Notes: generated by a model not told the origin, from the letters alone. Shown: positions 1-5,734, counted from the first letter of the stretch. The stretch is 13,109 nucleotides of DNA from Candidatus Omnitrophota bacterium (GCA_030691985.1 JAUYDB010000049.1:1-13109), one strand, 5' to 3'. Made by a program: numbers and translations.

Positions 1-18
1 ATAGTTATTAGCCTGAAT

Positions 19-46
19 CTGGTATCTGGTTACTGGTATCTGGTTA
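19..46. repeat. Tandem 14-bp repeat, two exact copies
   Basis: Two exact adjacent copies of CTGGTATCTGGTTA fill 19-32 and 33-46. Each copy splits into two related heptamers (CTGGTAT and CTGGTTA), and a partial unit CTGAAT precedes them at 13-18. The block ends about 12 bp before the ribosome binding site of the first gene, so it would lie in its leader or promoter region. No clear -35/-10 pair is visible inside it. It could be a simple slipped-strand duplication or part of a longer array that begins before the window. Confidence 0.75.
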
Positions 47-68
47 CTTTAAATAACAGGAGGGTGAC

Positions 69-410
69 ATGTCGCAACATCCGAGTCTGCGTTCATCCGG
101 TAAGGATAAACAGCACAGGTCGGTATTGAAAAGGTATGAAAGATTGAAACTCTTGAAAGATAAAGAGAAGTGGGAAGAGAAAAATTCTGTTTTCGGGCTG
201 CCTAAAGTAAAAGTCGTAAGATTCAAGATAAAGAAAGAGAAGGCGGCGGCGGTTGAGGGGGCCGAGGTAGCGGCATCCACCCCCGGCAGCGAGGCGACGC
301 TGGCAGCACAGCCCAAGGCTCAAGGCCTTCAGGCAAAGACATCCTCCGCATCTGCAAAGGGCGCGGCATCCAAGGATGGGGCGCGGCCCGCCGGTGATGC
401 CAAGAAATGA
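69..410 (+). CDS. Small basic protein, PVC/Omnitrophota type, with Ala-rich tail
   Basis: The first 55 or so residues are highly basic and match what I know of the small basic protein family described from Verrucomicrobia, Chlamydiae and relatives (TIGR04137 type): MSQHPSLRSSGKDKQHRSVL, then a helix rich in R/K/E, then the signature SVFGLPKVKVVRFKIKK. Family members are usually only about 50-60 residues and their function is not established; the size and charge suggest RNA or ribosome association, which is inference. This copy is 113 residues because of a low-complexity Ala/Lys/Gly/Ser tail (about 57-113), encoded by DNA clearly richer in GC than the surroundings. The start is well supported by AGGAGGGTGA at 58-67. 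aroB follows after a short gap, suggesting co-transcription. Confidence 0.8.
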   Translation: MSQHPSLRSSGKDKQHRSVLKRYERLKLLKDKEKWEEKNSVFGLPKVKVVRFKIKKEKAAAVEGAEVAASTPGSEATLAAQPKAQGLQAKTSSASAKGAASKDGARPAGDAKK

Positions 411-431
411 CCCGCCCCTGGCTGTAAAAAC

Positions 432-436
432 GGGAG
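432..436 (+). promoter_or_regulatory. Ribosome binding site that favours a GTG start for aroB
   Basis: GGGAG at 432-436 directly abuts an ATG at 437, which is too close to use, but sits 6 nt before an in-frame GTG at 443. The GTG start also places the conserved ERSY motif at the same distance from the N-terminus as in Escherichia coli AroB as I recall that sequence. The ATG at 437 remains possible. Confidence 0.5.
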
Positions 437-442
437 ATGACA

Positions 443-1564
443 GTGCATAAAATACAGGTCCATCTAAAGGAACGCTCATACAACATCATCGTGGGAAACG
501 GCCTATTAAAAAAAGCCGCATTTTTCTTGAGACGGCTAAAGGTCGGTACACATGCCATTGTAATAACAAATAAACGCCTCGTGAAATTATACGGGCGAAT
601 CCTGAAAAAAAACCTCTCGGCAAACGGCATTGCCGTTCGTTTCGAAATAGTCCCCGATTCCGAAATGGCAAAGTCAGGCGTTATAGCAACACGCGTAATA
701 AAGAGCGTAAATACACACGCTAAAAATAAGGATATCTTCATCATAGCTTTCGGCGGCGGAGTGGTGGGGGATCTCGCAGGATTCGTTGCCGCACTTTATA
801 AAAGAGGCATACCTTACGTTCAAATTCCAACCACCCTTCTTGCGCAGGTCGATTCCGCGATCGGCGGCAAAGTAGCGATAGACCTTCCCGCCGCGAAAAA
901 TATTTTAGGCGCTTTTTATCAGCCAAAGATAGTCATATCAGATACAGCGCTTATTAAGACGTTATCCCCGCGCCAGCTTCGAAGCGGTCTTTCCGAAATA
1001 ATAAAATACGGGATAATAAAGGATCGGGCATTATTCGAATTTATAGAAAGGAGCTGGAAAAAAATATTAATGCTGGACGAAAGGGCGCTGGACAATGTGA
1101 TAATTGAGTCCGGAAAAATCAAGGCGGATATCTGCTCGCGGGATGAGTTCGACAAGAAAGGCGCGCGGGTGGTCTTAAATTATGGCCACACCATAGGTCA
1201 CGCGATTGAGTCAGCGTCCGGGTATTCCCATCGATATAATCATGGCGAGGCCCTGGCGATAGGAATGGTAATAGCCGCAAGGATTTCATGCAAGCTCAGG
1301 ATGCTGCAAGCAAAAGATGCTGACAGGATAGAGGCATTGATAAAAGACGTGGGGCTGCCGACACGCATACAGGGTTTGAAGGTTTCCGATATATGTCGGT
1401 CGTACCTTCATGACAAAAAATTTATCCGCGGCAAGAATAGATTTGTCCTGCCTGTTGCCATAGGAAAGACGAAAGTCGCGGAAGGAATACCAGACGCCAT
1501 CATCATCAATATCCTAAAAAAACATCTTTTGAAACAGGATATGATTAAAACAAAAGGAGGCTGA
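443..1564 (+). CDS. aroB: 3-dehydroquinate synthase
   Basis: This enzyme converts DAHP to 3-dehydroquinate, the second step of the cytosolic shikimate pathway to aromatic amino acids, using NAD and a divalent metal. Numbered from the GTG start (373 aa), the protein shows the N-terminal ERSY segment, the NAD-binding GGGVVGDLAGF loop (about 104-114), PTTLLAQVDSAIGGK (about 129-143), and SEIIKYG with the metal ligand Glu185. LNYGHTIGHAIE supplies metal ligand His249 and active-site His253, and HGEALAIGM supplies ligand His267. All catalytic motifs are intact and the length is typical. The C-terminus contains the AGGAGG binding site of the next gene, so translation of the two is probably coupled. 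A start at 437 would add two residues. Confidence 0.96.
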   Translation: MHKIQVHLKERSYNIIVGNGLLKKAAFFLRRLKVGTHAIVITNKRLVKLYGRILKKNLSANGIAVRFEIVPDSEMAKSGVIATRVIKSVNTHAKNKDIFIIAFGGGVVGDLAGFVAALYKRGIPYVQIPTTLLAQVDSAIGGKVAIDLPAAKNILGAFYQPKIVISDTALIKTLSPRQLRSGLSEIIKYGIIKDRALFEFIERSWKKILMLDERALDNVIIESGKIKADICSRDEFDKKGARVVLNYGHTIGHAIESASGYSHRYNHGEALAIGMVIAARISCKLRMLQAKDADRIEALIKDVGLPTRIQGLKVSDICRSYLHDKKFIRGKNRFVLPVAIGKTKVAEGIPDAIIINILKKHLLKQDMIKTKGG

Positions 1565-1568
1565 TAAT

Positions 1569-2030
1569 ATGCGCGGCATATTACGCACATACGAGGAGAA
1601 GGACGTAAAAGGCGTTAAGGAATTAATCCTTGGCATACTTACCAAAGAGTACCCTTTTGATAGATCAGCCTATTCGGACAGCGACCTCGATAAAATCAGC
1701 GAAGTTTATGGCGGAAAAAACGACGCCTTTTTCGTAATAGCGGATAACGGCGAGATCGTTGGCACTGTCGGCGTTAAAGAGGAGACCCGCGATGACGCGT
1801 TACTGCGCCGGTTGTTCGTGGATCTGAAGCACAGGAAGCATGGTTACGGCACGGAGCTCCTGGAAAAGGTTATAGAGTTCTGCAGGGCCAAAGGTTATAA
1901 ACGTGTGATATTCCGGTGCACTGACAGGATGGCTGATGCCATGAAATTATGCATGAAAAAGCTGTTTAAAGAGACAGAGAGCCTCGAGGTAGGCGGGTTC
2001 AAGATACATAAACTGGACCTTGCGCTTTAA
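1569..2030 (+). CDS. GNAT-family N-acetyltransferase
   Basis: This 153-residue protein has the layout of a single-domain GCN5-related acetyltransferase, which moves an acetyl group from acetyl-CoA to an amine. Beta strands FFVIADNGEIVGTVGVK (about 54-70) lead to LLRRLFVDLKHRKHGYGTELL, where R-K-H-G-Y-G is the acetyl-CoA pyrophosphate-binding loop (RxxGxG). The helix and strand of motif B follow (FCRAKGYKRVIFRC). The substrate cannot be read from sequence. Start: AAAGGAGG at about 1554-1561 lies 7 nt before the ATG and inside the end of aroB. The stop codon overlaps the next start by one base (TAATG), so the gene sits within a coupled operon. Confidence 0.85.
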   Translation: MRGILRTYEEKDVKGVKELILGILTKEYPFDRSAYSDSDLDKISEVYGGKNDAFFVIADNGEIVGTVGVKEETRDDALLRRLFVDLKHRKHGYGTELLEKVIEFCRAKGYKRVIFRCTDRMADAMKLCMKKLFKETESLEVGGFKIHKLDLAL

Positions 2031-2422
2031 TGACCAAATTCCATAAAACAAGAATCAGGGTGAGGTATCAGGAAACCGACAAGATGGGCGTGGTCTACTA
2101 CGCCAATTATCTTGTCTGGTTTGAAGTCGCGAGAACAGAATATTTTAAATCATTCGGTTTATCCTATCGCGATCTCGAGGATAAGGAAATCTATCTTATG
2201 GTCGCAAGCGTAATGTGCCAATATAAATCTCCAGCCAGATACGATGATCTTGTCAGTATCCGATCGTGGATACCCGAGGTGAAAAATTCCAGCCTGAAAT
2301 TCGCGTATGAATTATCTATGGGAAACAAGGCTATCGCAACCGGCGAGTCCGTGCATGTATTTACCAATAAAGCGGGAAGGCCTATCAGGATTCCGGAGGA
2401 AGTGACGAAGCGACTCACCTAA
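2030..2422 (+). CDS. Acyl-CoA thioesterase, YbgC/FadM-type hotdog fold
   Basis: This 130-residue protein matches the 4-hydroxybenzoyl-CoA thioesterase/YbgC family. The N-terminal stretch RVRYQETDKMGVVYYANYLVW carries the catalytic Asp17 and the tyrosine/asparagine pattern typical of the family, followed by the long central helix (FEVARTEYFKSFGLSY) and the beta-sheet ending in TGESVHVFTNKAGRP. Family members hydrolyse acyl-CoA or acyl-ACP thioesters in the cytosol, and some YbgC proteins work alongside the Tol-Pal system. No tol or pal gene is present here, so the substrate is open. There is no obvious ribosome binding site; the start overlaps the upstream stop (TAATG), which implies translational coupling. 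Confidence 0.9.
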   Translation: MTKFHKTRIRVRYQETDKMGVVYYANYLVWFEVARTEYFKSFGLSYRDLEDKEIYLMVASVMCQYKSPARYDDLVSIRSWIPEVKNSSLKFAYELSMGNKAIATGESVHVFTNKAGRPIRIPEEVTKRLT

Positions 2423-2429
2423 ATGAGTC
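2412..2429. terminator. Small inverted repeat at a convergent gene junction
   Basis: GACTCA (2412-2417) and TGAGTC (2424-2429) form a perfect 6-bp stem with a 6-nt loop across the stop codon of the thioesterase gene. The gene on the other strand ends at 2438, so the convergent gap is only 15 bp. There is no T-run, so its role as a terminator is weak inference. Confidence 0.25.
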
Positions 2430-2437
2430 AACGCGCA

Positions 2438-2995
2438 CTACTTCATCTTCAGCGTTATCACAGATTCGTTCATCTTCAATACGACATTATTCTTATTTAT
2501 CTTTTCCACCGTAGCGCCGCCTATCACATCGCCAATGCCGACTATTACATTGTTTATTATAGCCCTTGGGCCGTCAACCAGCTGCATTATCCCGTTTAAA
2601 ACGAAATCCGGGAAACGGAATCTAGCTTTGAAGACGTTAATAGAAGTCGCGGCTTGGCTTGAAGGATTATCTGTAACAGGCCTTACAACCGGAGCGGATC
2701 TCTTAACACCGTTTCTATGTATTGCGGAATAGCTCGGGCCGGGGCTGGGAGCCGCAGGAGATCGAAACAGCGCAAATATATACATTATAAATAAGACCCC
2801 CGCCAATATGTAAAAAAATAGCGCGATGGTTCTATTGCGCAGGCGCATATTTAAAAGACTGTTTATGCCCTTTCCTTTTTTTGTTAAAAAAACCTCGTTG
2901 GCCTCTTTCCCTTTCGGCGAAATTAAGACATCATTGCTGCCGGCAGGAGGGAGTATATTTTTGGGTTTCTTGAGCGCCTCCTGTATTATGCTCAT
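2438..2995 (-). CDS. GspB-like membrane protein
   Basis: A 185-residue bitopic inner-membrane protein. The N-terminus (MSIIQEALKK) recalls the start of GspB/ExeB proteins. A basic cytoplasmic stretch of about 55 residues follows, then one transmembrane helix (about 57-77), a Pro/Ser-rich linker, and a C-terminal periplasmic domain of about 60 residues. In that domain FVLNGIMQLVDGPRAIINN and VGIGDVIGGATVEKI...VVLKM resemble the GspB C-terminal beta domain (compare PilP/GspC-type folds). In Aeromonas and relatives ExeA-ExeB helps the type II secretin assemble through the peptidoglycan. The gene overlaps the upstream GspA-like gene by ATGA (2992-2995), and that pairing is the strongest evidence for the call. 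No secretin or pilus gene is present nearby. Confidence 0.72.
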   Translation of the reverse strand: MSIIQEALKKPKNILPPAGSNDVLISPKGKEANEVFLTKKGKGINSLLNMRLRNRTIALFFYILAGVLFIMYIFALFRSPAAPSPGPSYSAIHRNGVKRSAPVVRPVTDNPSSQAATSINVFKARFRFPDFVLNGIMQLVDGPRAIINNVIVGIGDVIGGATVEKINKNNVVLKMNESVITLKMK

Positions 2996-3801
2996 ACCGC
3001 ACCCGCCAGTTCCTGGATGCTCTTTTCCACTATCGGTAAAGTTATATCTTTCGTTTCCATGACATAGGCGGCAAGGAGCGCCTTGTCACAGACCATGTTT
3101 ATCAAACGCGGTATCCCGCCCGAGAAGGCATAAATAGATTCGATCGCGTCTTGAGGAAATTGGATCTGACCATTGGAGCCGGCGACTGTAAGGCGGTGGA
3201 GTATGTATTTTTCAACCTCGTCTTTCTCCAGCGGCGTTATATGAAAGCGAACGGCTATGCGCTGCTTGAGCTGTCTGAGAGCGGTGGTATCAAGTTTATT
3301 TTTCAGTTCCGGCTGTCCCACGAGTATTATCTGGAATAATTTCTCCTTATCGGTCTCGAGATTGGAGAGCATTCGGATTTCTTCCAGGATCGAAGGCTTC
3401 AGGTTTTGGGCCTCATCGATTATCAGGATAACATTGTTTCCTCTAGACAACTCCTCGATAAGGAAATTATTAAACTGCCGGAGCAGAGCCACTTTATTCC
3501 TTTTTTCGATCGTGAGACCGAAATCTTCAAGGATGGCCTGTAGAAGCTGCAGCTCCGGGAGCGTGGAATTAAATATAAAAGCGCTTTTAATATTTCTGTC
3601 AAGCTGGTTTAACAGCGCCCTGCATAACGTAGTCTTGCCGGCGCCTACTTCACCCGTTATCTGAAGGAATCCCTTCTTCTCCCTTATCCCGTACAGCAGG
3701 TGAGAAAAGGCCTCGTTATGAACACGGCTCAAAAAAAGAAAGTTTGGGTCGCTGGTAACGTTAAACGGTTTCTCTTTAATCCCAAAGAAATCCATGTACA
3801 T
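2992..3801 (-). CDS. GspA/ExeA-like AAA ATPase
   Basis: A 269-residue cytosolic P-loop ATPase of the ExeA/GspA (AAA_22-like) group. MDFFGIKEKPFNVTSDPNFLF is the family's signature opening. Walker A is GEVGAGKTT (50-58), Walker B is VILIIDEAQ (124-132), and VGQPELKNKL and GGIPRLIN further on are sensor and arginine elements of this family. Aeromonas ExeA is about twice as long and carries a transmembrane segment and a peptidoglycan-binding domain; this copy lacks both, so any contact with the wall must go through its GspB-like partner. I chose the ATG at 3801 over an upstream start at 3921 because family homology begins there and the intervening 40 residues read through a promoter-like AT-rich region. 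An alternative ATG lies two codons downstream at 3795. Confidence 0.85.
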   Translation of the reverse strand: MYMDFFGIKEKPFNVTSDPNFLFLSRVHNEAFSHLLYGIREKKGFLQITGEVGAGKTTLCRALLNQLDRNIKSAFIFNSTLPELQLLQAILEDFGLTIEKRNKVALLRQFNNFLIEELSRGNNVILIIDEAQNLKPSILEEIRMLSNLETDKEKLFQIILVGQPELKNKLDTTALRQLKQRIAVRFHITPLEKDEVEKYILHRLTVAGSNGQIQFPQDAIESIYAFSGGIPRLINMVCDKALLAAYVMETKDITLPIVEKSIQELAGAV

Positions 3802-3807
3802 GGTCTG

Positions 3808-3837
3808 ATTATACACCTCAATCTCGTGAATTGTAAA
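3808..3837 (-). promoter_or_regulatory. Promoter of the gspA-like operon
   Basis: On the minus strand, TTTACA (3837-3832, five of six to the -35 consensus) is followed after 18 bp by a perfect TATAAT (3813-3808). Transcription would start about 6-8 nt downstream, at or next to the ATG at 3801, leaving little or no leader. A GAGGTG is present upstream but overlaps the promoter itself. Confidence 0.6.
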
Positions 3838-3841
3838 TAAA

Positions 3842-3884
3842 ATTTTAAATAAAATCAGATTAAATGCCTTGCATTTTAAATAAA
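3842..3884. repeat. 12-bp direct repeat in the divergent control region
   Basis: ATTTTAAATAAA occurs exactly at 3842-3853 and 3873-3884, 31 bp apart start to start, close to three helical turns. Both copies lie in the space between the two divergent promoters, and the second overlaps the -35 region of the rightward one. This is compatible with paired protein-binding sites, but the base composition is very AT-rich and chance is possible. Confidence 0.45.
3862..3876. promoter_or_regulatory. Candidate operator palindrome
   Basis: AAATGC (3862-3867) and GCATTT (3871-3876) form a perfect inverted repeat with a 3-bp centre. It covers the -35 hexamer of the rightward promoter (3869-3874), a position where a bound repressor would block RNA polymerase. 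The regulator is unknown. Confidence 0.35.
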
Positions 3885-3897
3885 TATTCGGTATAAT
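3869..3897 (+). promoter_or_regulatory. Promoter of the first PilZ gene
   Basis: TTGCAT (3869-3874) and a perfect TATAAT (3892-3897) are separated by 17 bp. Transcription would begin near 3904, leaving a leader of roughly 37 nt with a good ribosome binding site. The -35 is weak, which fits a promoter that needs an activator or is under control. Confidence 0.6.
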
Positions 3898-3940
3898 ATG
3901 GATGGTTGAGAGATTGCACACACTTGGAGGTAATAAGAAT

Positions 3941-4312
3941 ATGTGGAACGGAATAAATAGGCGGAAATTCCCAAGGGCAAGCTATAAGTGTCTTATCGCG
4001 ATAAAAAAACGCTTGACATCAAAAACCATATCTACCCATACCGAAAACATCGGCGCGGGCGGGATATGCGTTATAATAAAGGATGATCTCGGACTTTTTC
4101 AAGGGGTGGACGTAGAGCTCTATCTTGAAGACAGCGCCCCCCCGATAAGATGCGGTGGAACGATAGTCTGGGTTGTAAAGAAGTCGGATGCAAAACATAA
4201 GGGGGTGCATCTTTACGATACCGGAATCGAATTTATAGACATCAGGCCTGAGGACAGAGACAGGGTGTCTGAGGTCGTAGAGGATATATTGCAATCTAGC
4301 AGGCGGAAATAA
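3941..4312 (+). CDS. PilZ-domain protein 1 (Ser-to-Gly in second motif)
   Basis: A 123-residue protein that is essentially one PilZ domain, the usual receptor fold for cyclic di-GMP. The first binding motif RxxxR is present (R8-KFP-R12). The second, normally [D/N]xSxxG, reads N36-I-G38-A-G-G41, so the serine is replaced by glycine; ligand affinity may be lowered, which is inference. Beta strands ICVIIKD, VELYLED and GGTIVWVVKK follow, then GIEFIDIRPEDRDRVSEVVE at the C-terminus. I start at the ATG at 3941 because GGAGGT at 3926-3931 is 9 nt upstream and because an earlier ATG at 3902 would lie at the predicted transcription start. It is the first of five PilZ genes in this window. Confidence 0.88.
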   Translation: MWNGINRRKFPRASYKCLIAIKKRLTSKTISTHTENIGAGGICVIIKDDLGLFQGVDVELYLEDSAPPIRCGGTIVWVVKKSDAKHKGVHLYDTGIEFIDIRPEDRDRVSEVVEDILQSSRRK

Positions 4313-4335
4313 TCATTGCGTTTGCCGTTGAAAAC

Positions 4336-4364
4336 TTGACAAAGCGTACTTATTGTGATATACT
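4336..4364 (+). promoter_or_regulatory. Near-consensus extended sigma-70 promoter
   Basis: A perfect TTGACA (4336-4341), a 17-bp spacer ending in TGA (an extended -10), and TATACT (4359-4364). It is the strongest promoter-like sequence in the window and lies about 35 bp before the start of the secreted TIGR04073-like protein, which also has a strong ribosome binding site. Confidence 0.82.
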
Positions 4365-4398
4365 TTAAAAAAATAACGAAGGGAGGTGAATAGTAAAT

Positions 4399-4728
4399 AT
4401 GAAAAATTTATTAAAGGGTATTATTATATGTGTCGCTATATTGATGGTGTTAAATATAGCCACATCAAGTTACGCTCAGGATATGGGTAAGAAGCTCTAT
4501 AGAGGAGTCGCGAACATCATCACTGGCTGGGTTGAGCTTCCGAAGAATATCTATGACACTAGCGTAGAGGACAATCCTCTCTCTGGCCTTACAATCGGGT
4601 TAGCAAAAGGTGTTGGTATGACGATAGTCAGAACAGGCGCGGGAGTATACGAGACAGTTACGTTCCCGTTCCCTATACCGGAAGGCTATGTTCCCGTCAT
4701 AGAGCCAGAATTCGTATTTAAGAAATAG
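4399..4728 (+). CDS. Secreted protein, TIGR04073-like (exosortase-associated family)
   Basis: A 109-residue exported protein. It has a typical signal peptide: MKNLLK, a hydrophobic core to about residue 20, and a likely cleavage after A26 in SSYA-QDM. The mature part, about 83 residues, has KLYRGVANIITGWVELPKNIY, then GLAKGVGMTIVRTGAGVYE, then TFPFPIPEGYVPVIEPEF. As I recall, this arrangement matches TIGR04073, a family listed as associated with exosortase systems; its function is unknown. No exosortase or PEP-CTERM protein is present here. The gene appears to be a highly expressed single unit: near-consensus promoter, GGGAGGTGA ribosome binding site at 4381-4389, and a strong terminator just downstream. 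That is the profile of an abundant envelope protein. Confidence 0.75.
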   Translation: MKNLLKGIIICVAILMVLNIATSSYAQDMGKKLYRGVANIITGWVELPKNIYDTSVEDNPLSGLTIGLAKGVGMTIVRTGAGVYETVTFPFPIPEGYVPVIEPEFVFKK

Positions 4729-4749
4729 CTTGCCATAGGTTCAGATGGT

Positions 4750-4797
4750 AATAAAAATAAGGGGATAGAATTTAGAATTTATCCCCTTATTTTTATT
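4750..4797 (+). terminator. Strong intrinsic terminator
   Basis: A perfect 18-bp stem pairs 4750-4767 with 4780-4797 around a 12-nt loop. The core GGGGATA/TATCCCC is followed by a T-rich stretch (TTATTTTTATTT), and the A-rich left arm means it could also stop transcription from the right. It closes the TIGR04073-like gene's transcript before the next promoter. Confidence 0.92.
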
Positions 4798-4810
4798 TAC
4801 TAATAAAGCA

Positions 4811-4844
4811 TTGCCCTTGTCAAACTTTTATAATATAATATAAC
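4811..4844 (+). promoter_or_regulatory. Promoter region of the second PilZ gene
   Basis: Overlapping promoter elements are seen: TTGCCC (4811-4816) with TATAAT (4834-4839) at 17 bp, and TTGTCA (4817-4822) with TATAAC (4839-4844) at 16 bp. A further TATAAT is at 4829-4834. The position between the terminator and the gene supports a real promoter, but which pair is used cannot be decided from sequence. Confidence 0.6.
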
Positions 4845-4863
4845 GTGACAAAAAGGGGTAACT

Positions 4864-5214
4864 TTGGCCGAGCGAAGAAAATTTTTGAGATTCGAAACTG
4901 CCTTAAGCGCTTTTTGCGATATTCTCTGCGATAAATGCAGCGCATATTATCATGTAAAAAACATCTCTAAAGAGGGAGCGCTTTTAGTTTTAGACAAAGA
5001 GCTTAGGCATGGATCCGAGATCAGATTGTCAATGGATGTGCCTGGTGACAACGTTCCGATATTCGCCTCATGTAAGGTTGCCTGGCAAAAGGCATCGGGT
5101 GAAAGAAAAGCTTACGAGACAGGCGTAAGGTTTACAAAGATCGATGTTTCTGATAAAGGTAGATTGCTAGAATACATATATTCACAGTGGCTAAAATTTT
5201 TGGACAGAACCTGA
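4864..5214 (+). CDS. PilZ-domain protein 2 (Cys-rich, TTG start)
   Basis: A 116-residue stand-alone PilZ domain. Both c-di-GMP motifs are canonical: R5-KFL-R9 and N33-I-S35-K-E-G38. The strand pattern ALLVLDK, IRLSMDVPG, ASCKVAWQK and TGVRFTKID follows the family. It is unusual in carrying Cys18, Cys22 and Cys25 (CxxxCxxC) between the two binding motifs, plus Cys70. The likely start is a TTG at 4864, preceded at 5 nt by AAGGGG (4853-4858). No ATG or GTG precedes the RRKFLR motif in frame at a sensible position, so the rare start is well supported. It has its own promoter region and is isolated from the upstream unit by the terminator. Confidence 0.87.
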   Translation: MAERRKFLRFETALSAFCDILCDKCSAYYHVKNISKEGALLVLDKELRHGSEIRLSMDVPGDNVPIFASCKVAWQKASGERKAYETGVRFTKIDVSDKGRLLEYIYSQWLKFLDRT

Positions 5215-5224
5215 CATTAGAGAC

Positions 5225-5275
5225 TGTTGAAAAATTTAATTTTAACACGGATATGTGAATTCGTGTATTTCAACA
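5225..5275 (+). promoter_or_regulatory. Inverted-repeat structure in a leader or intergenic region
   Basis: Outer arms TGTTGAAA (5225-5232) and TTTCAACA (5268-5275) are perfectly complementary. Inside, 5245-5252 pairs with 5259-5266 (one G-T wobble) around a 6-nt loop. The structure ends 15 nt before the start of the zinc-finger-like gene. It may be a leader RNA fold, a weak terminator for the PilZ gene without a T-run, or a protein-binding palindrome. Confidence 0.4.
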
Positions 5276-5290
5276 CATTAAAGGTGAGTT

Positions 5291-5644
5291 ATGCAAGAAG
5301 AGAAGATGGAAGAGAATAAAGAGAAAAGCGCGGAAGTTCCGCAGGCCGAAAAAACAGTCGAGCCCGCCAGCCCTTCACCTGAAACGCCTAAAGCGGAAGC
5401 GTCAAAGCAGGAATCTCCTCATGCGCCCGGCGTTCAGACACCGTCAGGCGCGCCAAAAGAAGAGAAGAAAGAGCCGGCAAAAATTACCAAAGAGAGGCCT
5501 GCAAACTGCGCGGGGTGCAATAAATCCATAAGAAAGAAGCGTTGGTATTACCGTAACGGCAAATTCTACTGCTCGCAAAGGTGCTGGAAGACGACTGTGA
5601 AAAAGGCTGAAAAACCGGCCGAGACGTCAGTAGAGGGTAAGTAA
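5291..5644 (+). CDS. Small TRASH/FCS-like zinc-finger protein with disordered N-terminus
   Basis: A 117-residue protein in two parts. Residues 1 to about 68 are low-complexity and rich in Glu, Lys, Pro and Ala, probably disordered. Residues 70-100 hold a compact four-cysteine motif, C73-x2-C76-x17-C94-x3-C98, with RKKRWYYRNGKFYCSQRCW between and after the pairs. The second pair (YCSQRC) resembles TRASH, MYM and FCS-type zinc fingers. A basic tail follows. Such domains bind a metal and sometimes sense metals or bind nucleic acid; nothing here tells which. The start is supported by AAAGGTGAG about 4 nt upstream. I do not recognise a named family. Confidence 0.72.
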   Translation: MQEEKMEENKEKSAEVPQAEKTVEPASPSPETPKAEASKQESPHAPGVQTPSGAPKEEKKEPAKITKERPANCAGCNKSIRKKRWYYRNGKFYCSQRCWKTTVKKAEKPAETSVEGK

Positions 5645-5667
5645 ACCCCTCAAGCATCCGGGGGCTG

Positions 5668-5711
5668 TCCCTCGACTTCGCTCGGGATAGACCCTGAGTA
5701 ATACTGAAGGG
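5668..5711. repeat. Intergenic REP-like palindromic repeat
   Basis: Positions 5668-5690 match 11430-11452 in the hydrolase gene with one mismatch in 23 bases. Directly after, 5692-5711 holds a second small hairpin (CCCT...AGGG) whose reverse complement has the CCCTTC...CTCAGGG pattern, resembling another unit of the 11354-11556 block. This is a dispersed palindromic repeat family, found here in a gap between genes where such elements usually sit. Confidence 0.7.
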
Positions 5712-5734
5712 CATGGTCGAACCTAGTATAAAAA

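Noticed and set aside
3802..3921. Longer N-terminus for the GspA-like ATPase starting at 3921
   Set aside because: The extra 40 residues cross the promoter and repeat region and precede the family's usual start (MDFFGIKEKPF).
4915..4938. CxxxCxxC in PilZ protein 2 as a radical SAM motif
   Set aside because: The spacing matches, but the protein is only 116 residues, a PilZ fold, with no room for a radical SAM barrel.
5724..5732. TAGTATAAA as a -10 box for a leaderless flavin reductase transcript
   Set aside because: No acceptable -35 hexamer is found at 16-18 bp upstream, so I left it out as a feature.
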